64,000 nucleotides of DNA from Streptomyces noursei ATCC 11455 (lineage in GTDB: Bacteria > Actinomycetota > Actinomycetes > Streptomycetales > Streptomycetaceae), in the NCBI RefSeq assembly GCF_001704275.1, contig NZ_CP011533.1, positions 3,596,001 through 3,660,000 on the forward strand, read 5' to 3'. Made by a program: the position numbers and the translations under genes. A model generated the notes under the pieces. That model was not told where the DNA came from. It saw only the letters and a program-made list of their open reading frames with translations, and did no database searches. This document shows positions 49,888-59,611 of the stretch, in pieces (the first letter of the stretch is position 1; each line of letters opens with the position of its first letter).

Positions 49888-52047
49888 ATGACCGGACAGC
49901 TGCCCTTCCCCCGGCACTACGCGCGCACCCAGCGCTTCACGCTCGGCACGCCCCGCGACTTCTCCCTCTCCCCCGACGGCGCGCGCGTCGTCTTCCTCCG
50001 ATCCCGCACCGGCACCGACCGCAGTCAGCAGCTCTGGGTCCTCGATCTGGACGGTGGAGGGGAGTTCGCCGCGGCGGACCCGCACGCCCTGCTGGCCGGC
50101 GCGGACGAGGAGCTCCCCCCGGAGGAGCGGGCGCGCCGCGAGCGCAGCCGCGAGGGATCGGCGGGCATCGTCGGTTACGCCGTCGACGCCGCCGTGGAGT
50201 TGGCCGCCTTCGCGCTGTCGGGGCGGCTCTTCGTCTCGGAGCTGCGGGCCGGCACCACCCGGGAACTCCCCACGGCGGGGCCGGTGGTGGACCCCCGCCC
50301 GTCCCCCGACGGCCGCCATGTGGCCTATGTGGCGAACGGCGCGCTGCGGGTCGTCGCGGCCGACGGCGGCGGCGACGGTGCCGCGGGCGCGGACCGGGCA
50401 CTGGTGGAGCCCGACGGCCCCGATGTCACCTGGGGACTGGCGGAGTTCGTGGCGGCCGAGGAGATGGACCGCCACCGGGGCTTCTGGTGGTCCCCGGAGG
50501 GAGACCGGGTGCTGGCCGCCCGGGTCGACGACGCACCGGTGACCCGCTGGTGGATCGCCGACCCCGCGCACCCGGACCGGAAGCCCGCGCGGGTGCCGTA
50601 TCCGGTGGCCGGCAGCGCCAACGCCGAGGTCACTCTGGCGCTGTTCGGCCTGGACGGCTCCCGGACGGACATCCGGTGGGACACCGCGCACTACCCCTAT
50701 CTGGCCCGCGTGCACTGGTCGGCGGCCGGTCCGCCGCTGCTGCTGGTCCAGACCCGGGACCAGCGCGCCCAGCGCTATCTGACGGTCGACCCGGAGACCG
50801 GCGCGACCACCGTGGTGCACGAGGACCAGGACGACGCGTGGGTCGAGCCGTTCCCGGGGGCTCCGGCCTGGACGCCGGACGGGCGACTGGTGCGGATCGC
50901 CGACGAGGGCGGCGCCCGGAAGCTGTTCGTCGGCGACCGGCCGTTGACCGGGGAGCCGCTGCACGTCCGGGCGGTGCTGGACATCGGCGAGGACGACGTC
51001 CTGTTCTCGGCGAGCGGCGCGGACACGCACGACATCGGGGTCTATCGGGCGTGGTTCCGCGGCAGCGGGGACCAGGGCGGCTGGGAGCGGGTGGGCGACC
51101 GGCCGTATCCGACGGTGTCCTCCGCGGTGCGCGGCGGGGAGCTGACGGTGCTGACCCAGGCGTCGTTGCAGCGGCCGGGCGCCCGGTCGGAGGTGGTGCG
51201 GCTGGATCCGGACGGCGGCGAGAAGGTGCTAGCCGTCATCGGCTCGTATGCCGAGACACCGCATCTCACCGCCCGGCCGCGGCTGGTGCTCGCCGGTGAG
51301 CGCCGGATCCCGTGCGCGGTGCTGCTGCCGACCGGCTATGAGGAGGGCGACGGCCCGCTGCCGGTGCTGCTCGACCCCTACGGCGGTCCGCACGGCCAGC
51401 GGGTGGTCGCCGCGCACAACGCCCATCTGACCTCGCAGTGGTTCGCCGACCAGGGCTTCGCGGTGATCGTGGCGGACGGCCGGGGCACCCCGGGCCGCTC
51501 CCCCGCGTGGGAGAAGGCGGTCTCCCGGAACCTCGGGCCGCTGGCCCTGGAGGACCAGGTGCACGCCCTGGAGGCGCTGGCCGGTTCCTTCCCGCTGGAT
51601 CTGGGGCGGGTGGCGATCCGCGGGTGGTCGTTCGGCGGCTATCTGGCGGGCATGGCGGCGCTGCGCCGGCCGGAGGTCTTCCACGCCGCGGTGGTCGGGG
51701 CGCCGGTCACCGATCTACGGCTGTACGACACCCATTACCAGGAGCGGTATCTCGGCCACCCTGACGAGGAGCCAGAGGTCTACGCCTTCAACTCCCTGGT
51801 GACGGACGAGGGGTTGTCCGGGGCGGCGGAACCGCACCGTCCGATGCTGATCGTGCACGGCCTGGCCGACGACAACGTGGTGGTGGCGCACTCCCTGCGG
51901 CTCTCCTCGGCGCTGCTGGCCGCGGGCCGGCCGCACGAGGTGCTGCCGCTGTCGGGGGTGACGCACATGGCGTCCCAGGAGCAGGTGGCGGAGAACCTGC
52001 TGCTGCTCCAGGTGGACTTCCTCAAGAGGTCGTTGGGCATGGCCTGA
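49888..52047 (+). CDS. S9 family prolyl oligopeptidase (DPP IV-like)
   Basis: The 719-residue serine peptidase of family S9 has an N-terminal beta-propeller (about 1-470) and a C-terminal alpha/beta-hydrolase domain. The catalytic Ser is in RGWSFGGYLAG, the Asp in HGLADDNVVV and the His in GVTHMA. The YGGPHGQRV segment forms the oxyanion region. No signal peptide is seen, so it probably acts in the cytosol, trimming Pro-containing peptides. It stands in front of an oligopeptide-import operon, which fits a peptide-recycling role, and starts at ATG 49888 after a leaderless-type promoter. Confidence 0.92.
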   Translation: MTGQLPFPRHYARTQRFTLGTPRDFSLSPDGARVVFLRSRTGTDRSQQLWVLDLDGGGEFAAADPHALLAGADEELPPEERARRERSREGSAGIVGYAVDAAVELAAFALSGRLFVSELRAGTTRELPTAGPVVDPRPSPDGRHVAYVANGALRVVAADGGGDGAAGADRALVEPDGPDVTWGLAEFVAAEEMDRHRGFWWSPEGDRVLAARVDDAPVTRWWIADPAHPDRKPARVPYPVAGSANAEVTLALFGLDGSRTDIRWDTAHYPYLARVHWSAAGPPLLLVQTRDQRAQRYLTVDPETGATTVVHEDQDDAWVEPFPGAPAWTPDGRLVRIADEGGARKLFVGDRPLTGEPLHVRAVLDIGEDDVLFSASGADTHDIGVYRAWFRGSGDQGGWERVGDRPYPTVSSAVRGGELTVLTQASLQRPGARSEVVRLDPDGGEKVLAVIGSYAETPHLTARPRLVLAGERRIPCAVLLPTGYEEGDGPLPVLLDPYGGPHGQRVVAAHNAHLTSQWFADQGFAVIVADGRGTPGRSPAWEKAVSRNLGPLALEDQVHALEALAGSFPLDLGRVAIRGWSFGGYLAGMAALRRPEVFHAAVVGAPVTDLRLYDTHYQERYLGHPDEEPEVYAFNSLVTDEGLSGAAEPHRPMLIVHGLADDNVVVAHSLRLSSALLAAGRPHEVLPLSGVTHMASQEQVAENLLLLQVDFLKRSLGMA

Positions 52048-52405
52048 GCGGCGCCGGGCGGCCACTGGCGCTGTCACCGGCGCGAGCGGCAGACAGGCCA
52101 GGCCACCGGTACCGCGCTCGCCGCGGCCGAGAAGGCGTTTCCGCACCGCGGAAATGGCCCGCACCCCCGTCCGCGTCGATGGCCCGCCCCTCCACGGCGC
52201 CCTCGCATACGTGAAGGCGCTACCGCAGGTCTACTCGGGTCTCCGCACGTGGACGACGGACACGGAGGAAGTGGTGCCCGAAGGACGCACAAGGCGGTGA
52301 CCGGCCGGGGAGCCATCGGCGCCCCCGGCCGGCTTACGGCACCCGCACGGCCGTACGGACTCCAGCATGACGCGTCCGTATATCGGTGTTGCGACAGTCA
52401 AGTTG

Positions 52406-52424
52406 CCACCACGTTAAGTGGTGG
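52406..52424. promoter_or_regulatory. Inverted repeat CCACCAC-N5-GTGGTGG
   Basis: Perfect 7-bp arms 52406-52412 and 52418-52424 with a 5-base centre GTTAA, about 220 bp upstream of the permease gene. It may be an operator or a hairpin in a long leader. Confidence 0.4.
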
Positions 52425-52452
52425 TGGGTGATTTTTCCCTGAATGCCGCACA

Positions 52453-52468
52453 TGACAACCCCATGTCA
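52453..52468. promoter_or_regulatory. Inverted repeat TGACA-N6-TGTCA
   Basis: TGACA (52453-52457) and TGTCA (52464-52468) mirror each other and share half-sites with the repeat at 44990-45005. Confidence 0.35.
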
Positions 52469-52643
52469 AGCACGCCTTAGCGTCAATCTGCGCAATGTTC
52501 GCTCAAGAAGCGGACGTCCTGTGCACAACCACACCTCATACCCTTGACTCCGCCGTAAATCCCTTGCGAAAGTCGCGCTCATCCAGCGGTGCGACCGGTG
52601 CCGCTTCACGTTCCAAGAGAACTCGGCGCGGGGGCACTTCGCG

Positions 52644-53678
52644 ATGACTAGTCCATCCCAGACCGCGGCAGGCAAGCCCGATACCCCGGGACTTGCATCC
52701 AAGGGTCTGAAGAAGGAAAAGAAGGGCAAGGGCGGTGAGCTCGTAGGCCGTTCCCCCGGGCAATTGATGTGGGCGCGCTTCAAGCGCGACCGCACCGGCA
52801 TGATCTGCGCGATCATCGTGCTCGCGTTCTTCGTCATCGCGGCCCTGGCCCCGGTGATCGCCTCGCTCTACGGCAAGAACCCGTACACGCTGTACGGCAG
52901 CGACAACCCCAATCTGCTGGACGAGTTCAGCTATCCGGCAGGGCCCAACGGCGGCATGTCCGGCGACTTCTGGTTCGGCATCGAGCCGCGTCTCGGCCGC
53001 GATCTGTTCACCAACCTGCTGTACGGCATGCGGACCTCGCTGGGCATCTCGCTCGCGGTCACCATCCTGGTGGTCATCACCGGCACCATCATCGGCATCA
53101 CGGCGGGCTACCTGGGCGGCAAGACCGACTACTGGGTCGGCCGGCTGATCGACTTCCTGCTCGCCTTCCCCAGCCAGCTGACGTTCGTGGCGTTCATGCC
53201 CGCGGTGGTCGCGGTCTTCGTGGCGCCGGGCGACGAGACCCCCACCTATATCCGCGTGATCGCGCTGATCCTCGTGCAGTGGGCGCTGGGCTGGATGGGT
53301 CTGGCCCGTCTGCTGCGCGGACAGGTGATGTCCCTACGGGAGCGGGACTTCGTCGAGGCGGCGAGGATCACCGGCGCCTCCCCCTGGCGGATCATCACCA
53401 AGGAGCTGCTGCCCAACGTGGTGACCCCGATCCTGGTGCAAAGCACCTACATGCTCCCGCTGTTCGTGACAGCGGAGGCCGGTCTGTCCTTCCTGGGCGT
53501 CGGCATCTTGGAGCCGACTCCGGACTGGGGTCGACTGTTCAAAACGGCCGGCCAGGTGTATGAGAACGATCCGACCTTCCTCCTCTTCCCGGGCGCCGCC
53601 ATGGTGATCTTCGTGCTCTGCTTCAACCTGCTCGGGGACTCGGTCCGGGACGCGTTCGACCCCAAGTCCGGGCGCTGA
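52644..53678 (+). CDS. Oligopeptide ABC transporter permease (DppC-like)
   Basis: The 344-residue membrane protein has a charged cytoplasmic N-terminus, then six transmembrane helices. The first is ICAIIVLAFFVIAALAPVIAS. The binding-protein-dependent-transport signature EAARITGASPWRIITKELLPNV (EAA loop) sits between helices 4 and 5. An N-terminal OppC-N domain precedes it. It makes the import channel with the DppB-like permease at 55699. It is the first gene of a five-gene operon whose next gene is the lipoprotein. Confidence 0.92.
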   Translation: MTSPSQTAAGKPDTPGLASKGLKKEKKGKGGELVGRSPGQLMWARFKRDRTGMICAIIVLAFFVIAALAPVIASLYGKNPYTLYGSDNPNLLDEFSYPAGPNGGMSGDFWFGIEPRLGRDLFTNLLYGMRTSLGISLAVTILVVITGTIIGITAGYLGGKTDYWVGRLIDFLLAFPSQLTFVAFMPAVVAVFVAPGDETPTYIRVIALILVQWALGWMGLARLLRGQVMSLRERDFVEAARITGASPWRIITKELLPNVVTPILVQSTYMLPLFVTAEAGLSFLGVGILEPTPDWGRLFKTAGQVYENDPTFLLFPGAAMVIFVLCFNLLGDSVRDAFDPKSGR

Positions 53679-53782
53679 TCGCCCTCTTGACGGGGGCAGC
53701 TGTCACCCCCGCGCCGGTGGCGCTCCGGATGCGTCAGACAGCACATCGGGACAACGACTGACAGGCAGGTGCTTGGATCCTC

Positions 53783-55582
53783 ATGAACACACTCTCCACG
53801 CGTAGAACCCGCGCGGTGATCGTGGCCCTGGCGGCCGGTTCGCTCGCGCTCACCGGTTGCAGCGGCGGCGGCCGTGCGGGCAAGGACAACGCGCAGACCG
53901 ACAAGGACGCGGCCTCCCAGTCCAAGGTGGTGCCGCTGGGCACCGCGGCGCAGTCCAACGGCCCCGCGGCCGCGGTGGCCGGCGCGCAGAACGGTGGCAC
54001 CATCACCGTCTACCAGCGCGACAGCTACAACCACCTGGACCCGGCCCAGATGTACGTCAGCGACGTGGGCGACCTGGCCAAGTTGATCTTCCGTGGCCTG
54101 ACCACGTACACGCAGGACGACAAGGGCAACAAGACCCTCGTCGGCGACCTCGCCACCGACGCCGGAAAGATGTCCGACGGCGGCAAGACCTGGACGTACA
54201 CGCTCAAGGACGGCATCAAGTTCGAGGACGGCAAGCCGATCACCTCGAAGGACATCCGGCACTCCATCGAGCGGATGTACGCGCCGTTCATCACCGAGGG
54301 TCCGACCTACATCCAGCAGTGGCTGTCGGGCGACGGCACGACCTACCGCAAGGCGCTGCCGGACGGCCCGTACAAGGGCGACCACCTGCCCAAGTCCGTC
54401 CTGGACACCCCGGACGACAAGACCGTCGTCTTCCACTTCAAGGTGCCGCAGACGCAGCTGCCCTACGCGCTGGCGATGGCGGGCTACAGCGCCGTCCCGG
54501 ACAGCGCCAAGGACACCAAGGACAGCTACGACGTCGCGCCGGTCACCAGCGGTCCGTACAAGATCGCGTCGTTCAAATCCGGCAAGTCCATGGCACTGGT
54601 GAAGAACCCGAGCTGGGACCCCAAGACCGACCCGGCGCGCCACCAGTACGTCGACGGCTACAACATCTCCTTCAACCACCAGTTCTCCGACTCCACCAAG
54701 CGGCTGATGGCCGACAAGGGCGAGGACCAGACCGCCATCAGCTTCACCAACGCCGTGGAGCCGACGCTGACCCAGCAGGTGCTGAGCGACCCCAGCGCCA
54801 GCAAGCGTCTGGTACAGGGCTACCAGCCCTACGTCTGGCAGCTGAACATGAACATGGACCGCATCAAGGACAAGCGGATCCGTGACGCGATCACCTACGC
54901 GATGCCGAGCCAGCAGGTCGTCCGGATCGAGGGCGGCAGCTACGGCGGTGAGGTCGCCGGCGGTCTGCTCTCCCCGACCGTCGCGGGCTACGAGAAGGGC
55001 TACGACCCCTACGGCAAGCTGAAGAAGCCCAACGGCGACCCGGAGAAGGCCAAGCAGCTCCTGAAGGAAGCCGGCAAGGTGGGCATGAAGCTCGTCTACG
55101 CCTACGCCAACACCGAGATCCGGCAGAACGAGGCGGTCGCCATCGCCAACGGGCTGACCAAGGCCGGCTTCGACGTACAGAAGAAGGAGGTCGACTCCTC
55201 CTCCTGGTACCAGCAGATGGGCAAGGTCGACAACGGCTTCGACGTCTACCTGACCGGCTGGGGCCAGGACTGGCCCGACGCCTCCACGGTGATCCCGCCG
55301 TCCTACGACGGCCGCATCATCGCGGACGGTGCCTCCAACTACTCGCACGTCCGTGACCCGAAGATCAGCCAGGAGATCGACCGCATCCGGCAGATCCCGG
55401 ACGTGCAGAAGCAGACCGGGGAGTGGCAGAAGCTCCACCACTACATCGTGGAGAAGGTCAACCCGGCCGTCCCGGTGTTCTTCGTCAAGTCGCTCCAGCT
55501 GTACGGCTCGAAGATCGGCGGTATCCGCTACAACACGGACACCAACTACCTCGACGTGAACACGCTGTTCATCAAGAAGTAA
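53783..55582 (+). CDS. Oligopeptide-binding lipoprotein (SBP family 5)
   Basis: The 599-residue extracellular lipoprotein binds peptides for the importer. The signal peptide ends with lipobox L-T-G-C, making Cys26 the lipid-modified residue. The mature protein is a type C SBP_bac_5 fold: DPAQMYVSDVGDLAKLIFRGLTTY, PDDKTVVFHFKVPQTQLPY, YDPYGKLKKPNGDPEKAKQLL, WGQDWPDASTVIPP and a C-terminal YLDVNTLFIKK. ATG at 53783 is about 104 bp after the permease stop. The order permease-lipoprotein-permease-ATPase-ATPase matches bldK and its neighbour paralogue, but specificity cannot be told. Confidence 0.93.
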   Translation: MNTLSTRRTRAVIVALAAGSLALTGCSGGGRAGKDNAQTDKDAASQSKVVPLGTAAQSNGPAAAVAGAQNGGTITVYQRDSYNHLDPAQMYVSDVGDLAKLIFRGLTTYTQDDKGNKTLVGDLATDAGKMSDGGKTWTYTLKDGIKFEDGKPITSKDIRHSIERMYAPFITEGPTYIQQWLSGDGTTYRKALPDGPYKGDHLPKSVLDTPDDKTVVFHFKVPQTQLPYALAMAGYSAVPDSAKDTKDSYDVAPVTSGPYKIASFKSGKSMALVKNPSWDPKTDPARHQYVDGYNISFNHQFSDSTKRLMADKGEDQTAISFTNAVEPTLTQQVLSDPSASKRLVQGYQPYVWQLNMNMDRIKDKRIRDAITYAMPSQQVVRIEGGSYGGEVAGGLLSPTVAGYEKGYDPYGKLKKPNGDPEKAKQLLKEAGKVGMKLVYAYANTEIRQNEAVAIANGLTKAGFDVQKKEVDSSSWYQQMGKVDNGFDVYLTGWGQDWPDASTVIPPSYDGRIIADGASNYSHVRDPKISQEIDRIRQIPDVQKQTGEWQKLHHYIVEKVNPAVPVFFVKSLQLYGSKIGGIRYNTDTNYLDVNTLFIKK

Positions 55583-55604
55583 GCAGCACACAGCCGAAGG
55601 CATT

Positions 55605-55640
55605 CCGGAGTGCGCGCGCAAGGTGGGGCGCGCACTCCGG
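55605..55640 (+). terminator. Hairpin inside the operon, attenuator-like
   Basis: The 13-base arms 55605-55617 and 55628-55640 (CCGGAGTGCGCGC and its complement) are perfect, 22 bp after the lipoprotein stop and 58 bp before the DppB permease start. It likely causes partial termination or 3'-end stability, giving excess binding protein. Confidence 0.8.
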
Positions 55641-55698
55641 GGCCTTCCCGCCACCCCTCACCCCACTGCAGCCGCCGTCCTGAGAGCAGCGAACTGTC

Positions 55699-56670
55699 AT
55701 GCTTCCCTTCCTACTTCGCCGGACGATCGGCGCGGTCGTCATCCTCCTCCTGCTGAGCGCCTTCACCTTCTTCGTCTTCTTCTCCGTCGGTGATCCCGCG
55801 CTCATGGCGTGCGGCAAGAACTGCACCGCCGACAACGTCGCGCTCATCCACAAGAACCTGGGCCTGGACCAGCCCGTGCCCGTCCAGTACTGGCACTTCC
55901 TCGTCGGGATCTTCGCGGGCCGCGACTTCACCCTCGGCCACTGCAGCGCCCCCTGCTTCGGCTACTCCTTCGCCACCAAGCAGGACGTCTGGGCCACGAT
56001 GATGGACCGGCTGCCCCTCACCGCGTCGCTGGCCTTCGGCGGTGTCGTGGCCTTCCTGTTGATCGGCGTGGGCGCCGGCCTGTTGGCCGCCTGGAAGCGC
56101 GGCTCGCTGCTGGACAAGACGGTCACGAGTCTGTCGATGATCCTCAGCTCGGTGCAGATCTACATCCTCGGCCCCGTCGTGCTGGGCATCTTCGTCTACA
56201 GCGGCATCATGGCCGCGCCCGCGTACGTGAACCTCACCAGCGATCCGGTCGGTTGGTTCATGGGTCTGCTCATCCCGTGGCTGGTGATGGCGACGATCTT
56301 CACCGCGCAGTACACCCGTATGGCGCGCTCGACGATGATCGAGCAGCTCCAGGAGGAGCACGTCCGCACCGCCAAGGCGAAGGGCATGCCGGCGCGTTAC
56401 GTCTTCCTGCGGTACGCCTGGCGCGGTTCGCTGATCCCGATCGTCACCATCCTCGGTGTGGACCTGGGCTCGCTGTTCGGTGGCGCGATGATCACCGAGT
56501 TCACCTTCCAGCTGGCGGGACTCGGCCGGCTGGCGGTCGACTCGGTCACCACCCTCGACCTGCCGATGGTGATGGGCGTGATGATCTTCAGCGCCGCCCT
56601 GATCCTGGTGTTCAACATCATCGTGGATGCGGCGTACGCGTTCATCGACCCGCGCGTGCGCCTGTCCTAG
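55699..56670 (+). CDS. Oligopeptide ABC transporter permease (DppB-like)
   Basis: The 323-residue membrane protein has six transmembrane helices with the inner-membrane EAA-type motif HVRTAKAKGMPARYVFLRYAWRGSLIPIV and the DppB-type N-terminal GAVVILLLLSAFTFFVFF. It has a distinct C-x-x-x-C region (ACGKNCTADN and CSAPCFG) in the large external loop. It partners with the permease at 52644 for peptide import. The ATPase genes follow closely. Confidence 0.92.
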   Translation: MLPFLLRRTIGAVVILLLLSAFTFFVFFSVGDPALMACGKNCTADNVALIHKNLGLDQPVPVQYWHFLVGIFAGRDFTLGHCSAPCFGYSFATKQDVWATMMDRLPLTASLAFGGVVAFLLIGVGAGLLAAWKRGSLLDKTVTSLSMILSSVQIYILGPVVLGIFVYSGIMAAPAYVNLTSDPVGWFMGLLIPWLVMATIFTAQYTRMARSTMIEQLQEEHVRTAKAKGMPARYVFLRYAWRGSLIPIVTILGVDLGSLFGGAMITEFTFQLAGLGRLAVDSVTTLDLPMVMGVMIFSAALILVFNIIVDAAYAFIDPRVRLS

Positions 56671-56681
56671 GAGAGCCTGAC

Positions 56682-57749
56682 GTGACCACACCCACCAAGA
56701 CCGAGGAGACGCCGGCCCCGAACGGATCCGGCACCGGCTCCTTCCTCTCCGTCCGCGACCTGCATGTCCGCTTCTCCACCGAGGACGGCATCGTCAAGGC
56801 GGTCGACGGCCTCTCCTTCGACCTGGAGCGCGGCAAGACCCTGGGCATCGTCGGCGAGTCGGGCTCCGGCAAGTCCGTCACCAACCTCGCCGTGCTGGGG
56901 CTGCACAACCCCAAGGCCACGGAGATCACCGGTGAGATCCACCTGGAAGGCCAGGAGCTGACCGGCGCCAAGGAGAAGACCCTGGAGAAGCTCCGGGGCA
57001 ACAAGATGTCGATGATCTTCCAGGACGCGCTGACCGCCCTGTCGCCGTTCTACACGGTCGGCCGGCAGATCGCCGAGCCGTTCATCAAGCACACCGGCGC
57101 GAGCAAGCGCGAGGGTCGGCAGCGCGCGATCGAGATGCTCACCAAGGTCGGCATCCCGCAGCCCAACCTGCGGGTGGACGACTACCCGCACCAGTTCTCC
57201 GGCGGTATGCGGCAGCGCGCCATGATCGCCATGGCGCTGGTCTGCAACCCGCAGCTGCTGATCGCCGACGAGCCGACCACCGCCCTGGACGTCACCGTCC
57301 AGGCGCAGATCCTGGACCTCCTCAAGGACCTCCAGCAGGAGTTCGGCTCCGCGATCATCCTGATCACCCACGACCTGGGCGTGGTCGCCGACGTCGCCGA
57401 CGACCTGCTGGTGATGTACGGCGGCCGGGCGGTGGAGCGCGGTTCGGTCCGGGAGATCCTCACCGAGCCCCGGCACCCGTACACCTGGGGCCTGCTCAGC
57501 TCCATGCCGCGGCTCTCCTCGGACGTCAACGAGGAGTTGCACCCGATCCCGGGCTCGCCGCCGAGCCTGCTCAACCCACCGTCGGGCTGCGCCTTCAACC
57601 CGCGTTGCGCGTTCACCGCGGAGGTCGACGGCGGCCTGTGCACCGGCGAGCGCCCGCAGTTGGCGCCAGGCCGGGCCGCCGCCTGCCACCTCACCGCAGA
57701 GCAGAAGCAGACCTTCTTCACCGAGCAGATCAAGCCCCGGCTGGGCTAG
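56682..57749 (+). CDS. Oligopeptide ABC transporter ATPase (DppD-like)
   Basis: The 355-residue ATPase has Walker [10 protein letters not shown]-loop, signature FSGGM, Walker [15 protein letters not shown] and the H-switch [13 protein letters not shown]. The C-terminal oligopeptide extension contains a C-x5-C-x8-C-like cysteine pattern ([16 protein letters not shown]) thought to bind an iron-sulfur cluster or metal in DppD/OppD. The GTG at 56682 lies 11 bp after the DppB stop. It forms a heterodimer with the next ATPase. Confidence 0.93.
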   Translation: MTTPTKTEETPAPNGSGTGSFLSVRDLHVRFSTEDGIVKAVDGLSFDLERGKTLGIVGESGSGKSVTNLAVLGLHNPKATEITGEIHLEGQELTGAKEKTLEKLRGNKMSMIFQDALTALSPFYTVGRQIAEPFIKHTGASKREGRQRAIEMLTKVGIPQPNLRVDDYPHQFSGGMRQRAMIAMALVCNPQLLIADEPTTALDVTVQAQILDLLKDLQQEFGSAIILITHDLGVVADVADDLLVMYGGRAVERGSVREILTEPRHPYTWGLLSSMPRLSSDVNEELHPIPGSPPSLLNPPSGCAFNPRCAFTAEVDGGLCTGERPQLAPGRAAACHLTAEQKQTFFTEQIKPRLG

Positions 57750-57761
57750 GGAGCTACCACC

Positions 57762-58916
57762 ATGGCCAAGAACGACACCCTGCCCGCGCCCGGCGGGACC
57801 GCGCCCGCGAAGGGCGAGCCCCTGCTCACCGCCGAGGGACTGACCAAGCACTTCCCGATCCACGGCGGCTTCCCGATCAAGCGGAAGGTCGGGGCCGTCC
57901 AGGCGGTCGACGGGGTGGACCTGACCGTCCACGCCGGTGAGAGCTTCGGCCTGGTCGGTGAGTCCGGCTGCGGCAAGTCGACCACCGGTCGGCTGCTCAC
58001 CCGGCTGATGGAGCCCACCTCGGGCAAGATCACCTACGCGGGTCAGGACATCACGCACGCCAACCGCAAGCAGCTGGCGCCGATCCGCTCCGAGATCCAG
58101 ATGATCTTCCAGGACCCGTACGCCTCGCTGAACCCGCGGCAGACGGTCGGCACGATCATCAGCGGGCCGATGGAGATCAACGGGATCAACCCGGTCGGCG
58201 GCCGGGAGAAGCGGGTCCGCGAACTCCTGGAGACCGTGGGTCTCAACCCCGAGCACTACAACCGCTTCCCGCACGAGTTCTCCGGCGGTCAGCGGCAGCG
58301 CATCGGCGTGGCCCGGGCGCTCGCCCTGGAGCCCAAGCTGATCGTCGCGGACGAGCCGGTCTCCGCCCTGGACGTCTCCATCCAGGCGCAGGTGGTCAAC
58401 CTGCTCCAGGACCTCCAGCGCGAACTGGGCATCGCGTTCGTCTTCATCGCCCACGACCTGGCGGTCGTCCGGCACTTCAGCGAGCGGGTCGCGGTGATGT
58501 ACCTCGGCAAGATCGTCGAGGTGGGTACCCGCGACGAGATCTACAACCGGCCGCGCCACCCGTACACCCACGCCCTGCTCTCGGCCGTGCCCGAGCCGAA
58601 GCTGCTGGAGGAGGGCGAGGAGGGGCGCGAGCGGATCCGGCTCGCCGGCGACGTCCCCTCCCCCGTCAACCCGCCGTCCGGCTGCCGGTTCCGCACCCGC
58701 TGCTGGAAGGCGCAGGAGAAGTGCGCGACGGAGGAGCCGCCGCTCCTCCAGATCGCCGGGAACGACGCCGGCCACCTGACGGCCTGCCACTTCCCCGAGG
58801 AGCCGACGACCGCGGCCCGCGGCGAGGACATCATCCTGGACCCGGCGCTGGCGGCGATCGAGGAGGCCGCCGGAGACGAGAGCGGGGCGACGCGCACCGA
58901 CAGTTCAGAGAGCTGA
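57762..58916 (+). CDS. Oligopeptide ABC transporter ATPase (DppF-like)
   Basis: The 384-residue ATPase has Walker [10 protein letters not shown], signature [15 protein letters not shown], Walker [15 protein letters not shown] and H-switch [13 protein letters not shown]. The C-terminal extension again includes Cys residues ([13 protein letters not shown]), as usual for OppF/DppF. It begins 12 bp after the DppD-like gene with GGGAG. It is the last gene of the operon and is followed by a strong terminator at 58957-58989. Confidence 0.93.
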   Translation: MAKNDTLPAPGGTAPAKGEPLLTAEGLTKHFPIHGGFPIKRKVGAVQAVDGVDLTVHAGESFGLVGESGCGKSTTGRLLTRLMEPTSGKITYAGQDITHANRKQLAPIRSEIQMIFQDPYASLNPRQTVGTIISGPMEINGINPVGGREKRVRELLETVGLNPEHYNRFPHEFSGGQRQRIGVARALALEPKLIVADEPVSALDVSIQAQVVNLLQDLQRELGIAFVFIAHDLAVVRHFSERVAVMYLGKIVEVGTRDEIYNRPRHPYTHALLSAVPEPKLLEEGEEGRERIRLAGDVPSPVNPPSGCRFRTRCWKAQEKCATEEPPLLQIAGNDAGHLTACHFPEEPTTAARGEDIILDPALAAIEEAAGDESGATRTDSSES

Positions 58917-58956
58917 ACCCGCCGCACCCGTATGAATACCGCCGCCACGCAGCACT

Positions 58957-58989
58957 GGGGCCCGCTTCCCTTCGGGGGGAGCGGGCCCC
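58957..58989 (+). terminator. Terminator after peptide transporter operon
   Basis: GGGGCCCGCTTCCC-TTCG-GGGGGGAGCGGGCCCC folds into a stable GC-rich hairpin with a TTCG-type loop after the DppF-like ATPase gene. Confidence 0.85.
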
Positions 58990-59181
58990 GGCGCTAGCCA
59001 GGAGGGGGTGCGGCCGTGGCCTACGACGGGGTGGGACGACGGCTGGCTTCGCGCACGCAGCCCAGGCACATCCATTCCGCGCGGACAACGAGCCATGTCC
59101 GCTCTTGGGGGCGCTGGCCGCACCAGGCCAAAGCAGGGGCGCGGCCGGGAGGTCCCGCTTGATGTAGGATCCGATGCCTGC

Positions 59182-59595
59182 TCAGGACTTCTTGGCCACC
59201 GCCGCCTGCCTCGTCCTGGTTCGGGCTCCCAGCATAGGAACGGGGTCCGTCGAGTGACCGGGTCGGCAGCTACAGCCCACCGCCTTCACACCGTGGATCC
59301 AGCGCGGCCCGGCGTGGATGCTGTGCAAGGCCAACCACAACGCCCGCCTTCGACCGCGCTGCAAGCGACGCTCTCACCGTTCCTCAGGAGTGGGGACATA
59401 AGGGCGGATCAAAGCCACCTCTTCACCCCACAGCAGCCCCAACTGCCGAACGTGCATGCAGGAAAGCTCACGCGGCGGCGCGCCCTCGTACCGCGTGGCG
59501 GGTAGCGCGCCGGCCGACCCATGGCTGCCTCGTGCGGGAGCAGCAGGCGCAGCAACGGGACAAGGAATCGCGTTGTAGCGTTGAGCGCTGGCCAA
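59182..59595 (-). pseudogene. Broken small Streptomyces protein gene, internal stop
   Basis: A single minus-strand frame encodes LGLLWGEEVALIRPYVPTPEER, then a TGA stop at 59376-59374, then in the same frame GRRRALWLALHSIHAGPRWIHGVKAV. The two halves together match a small Streptomyces protein pattern of the type (L/V)RPYVxxxEER ... RRALWLAxHGIDVGPRxIHGVEV. One nonsense change interrupts it. I recall such genes near XRE-type regulators and flavoproteins in streptomycetes. Its function is unknown. Confidence 0.6.
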
Positions 59596-59611
59596 CCGTT
59601 GTGGTGCTCAG

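Larger units (their letters stand above)
52048..52643 (+). other. 596-bp regulatory region of peptide transporter operon
   Basis: Large G+C-rich to AT-richer intergenic region. It includes the inverted repeats at 52406-52424 and 52453-52468. A TTGACT at 52541-52546 could be a -35 hexamer. An AAGAGAA near 52615-52621 precedes the ATG at 52644. No open frame is conserved here. Confidence 0.5.
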
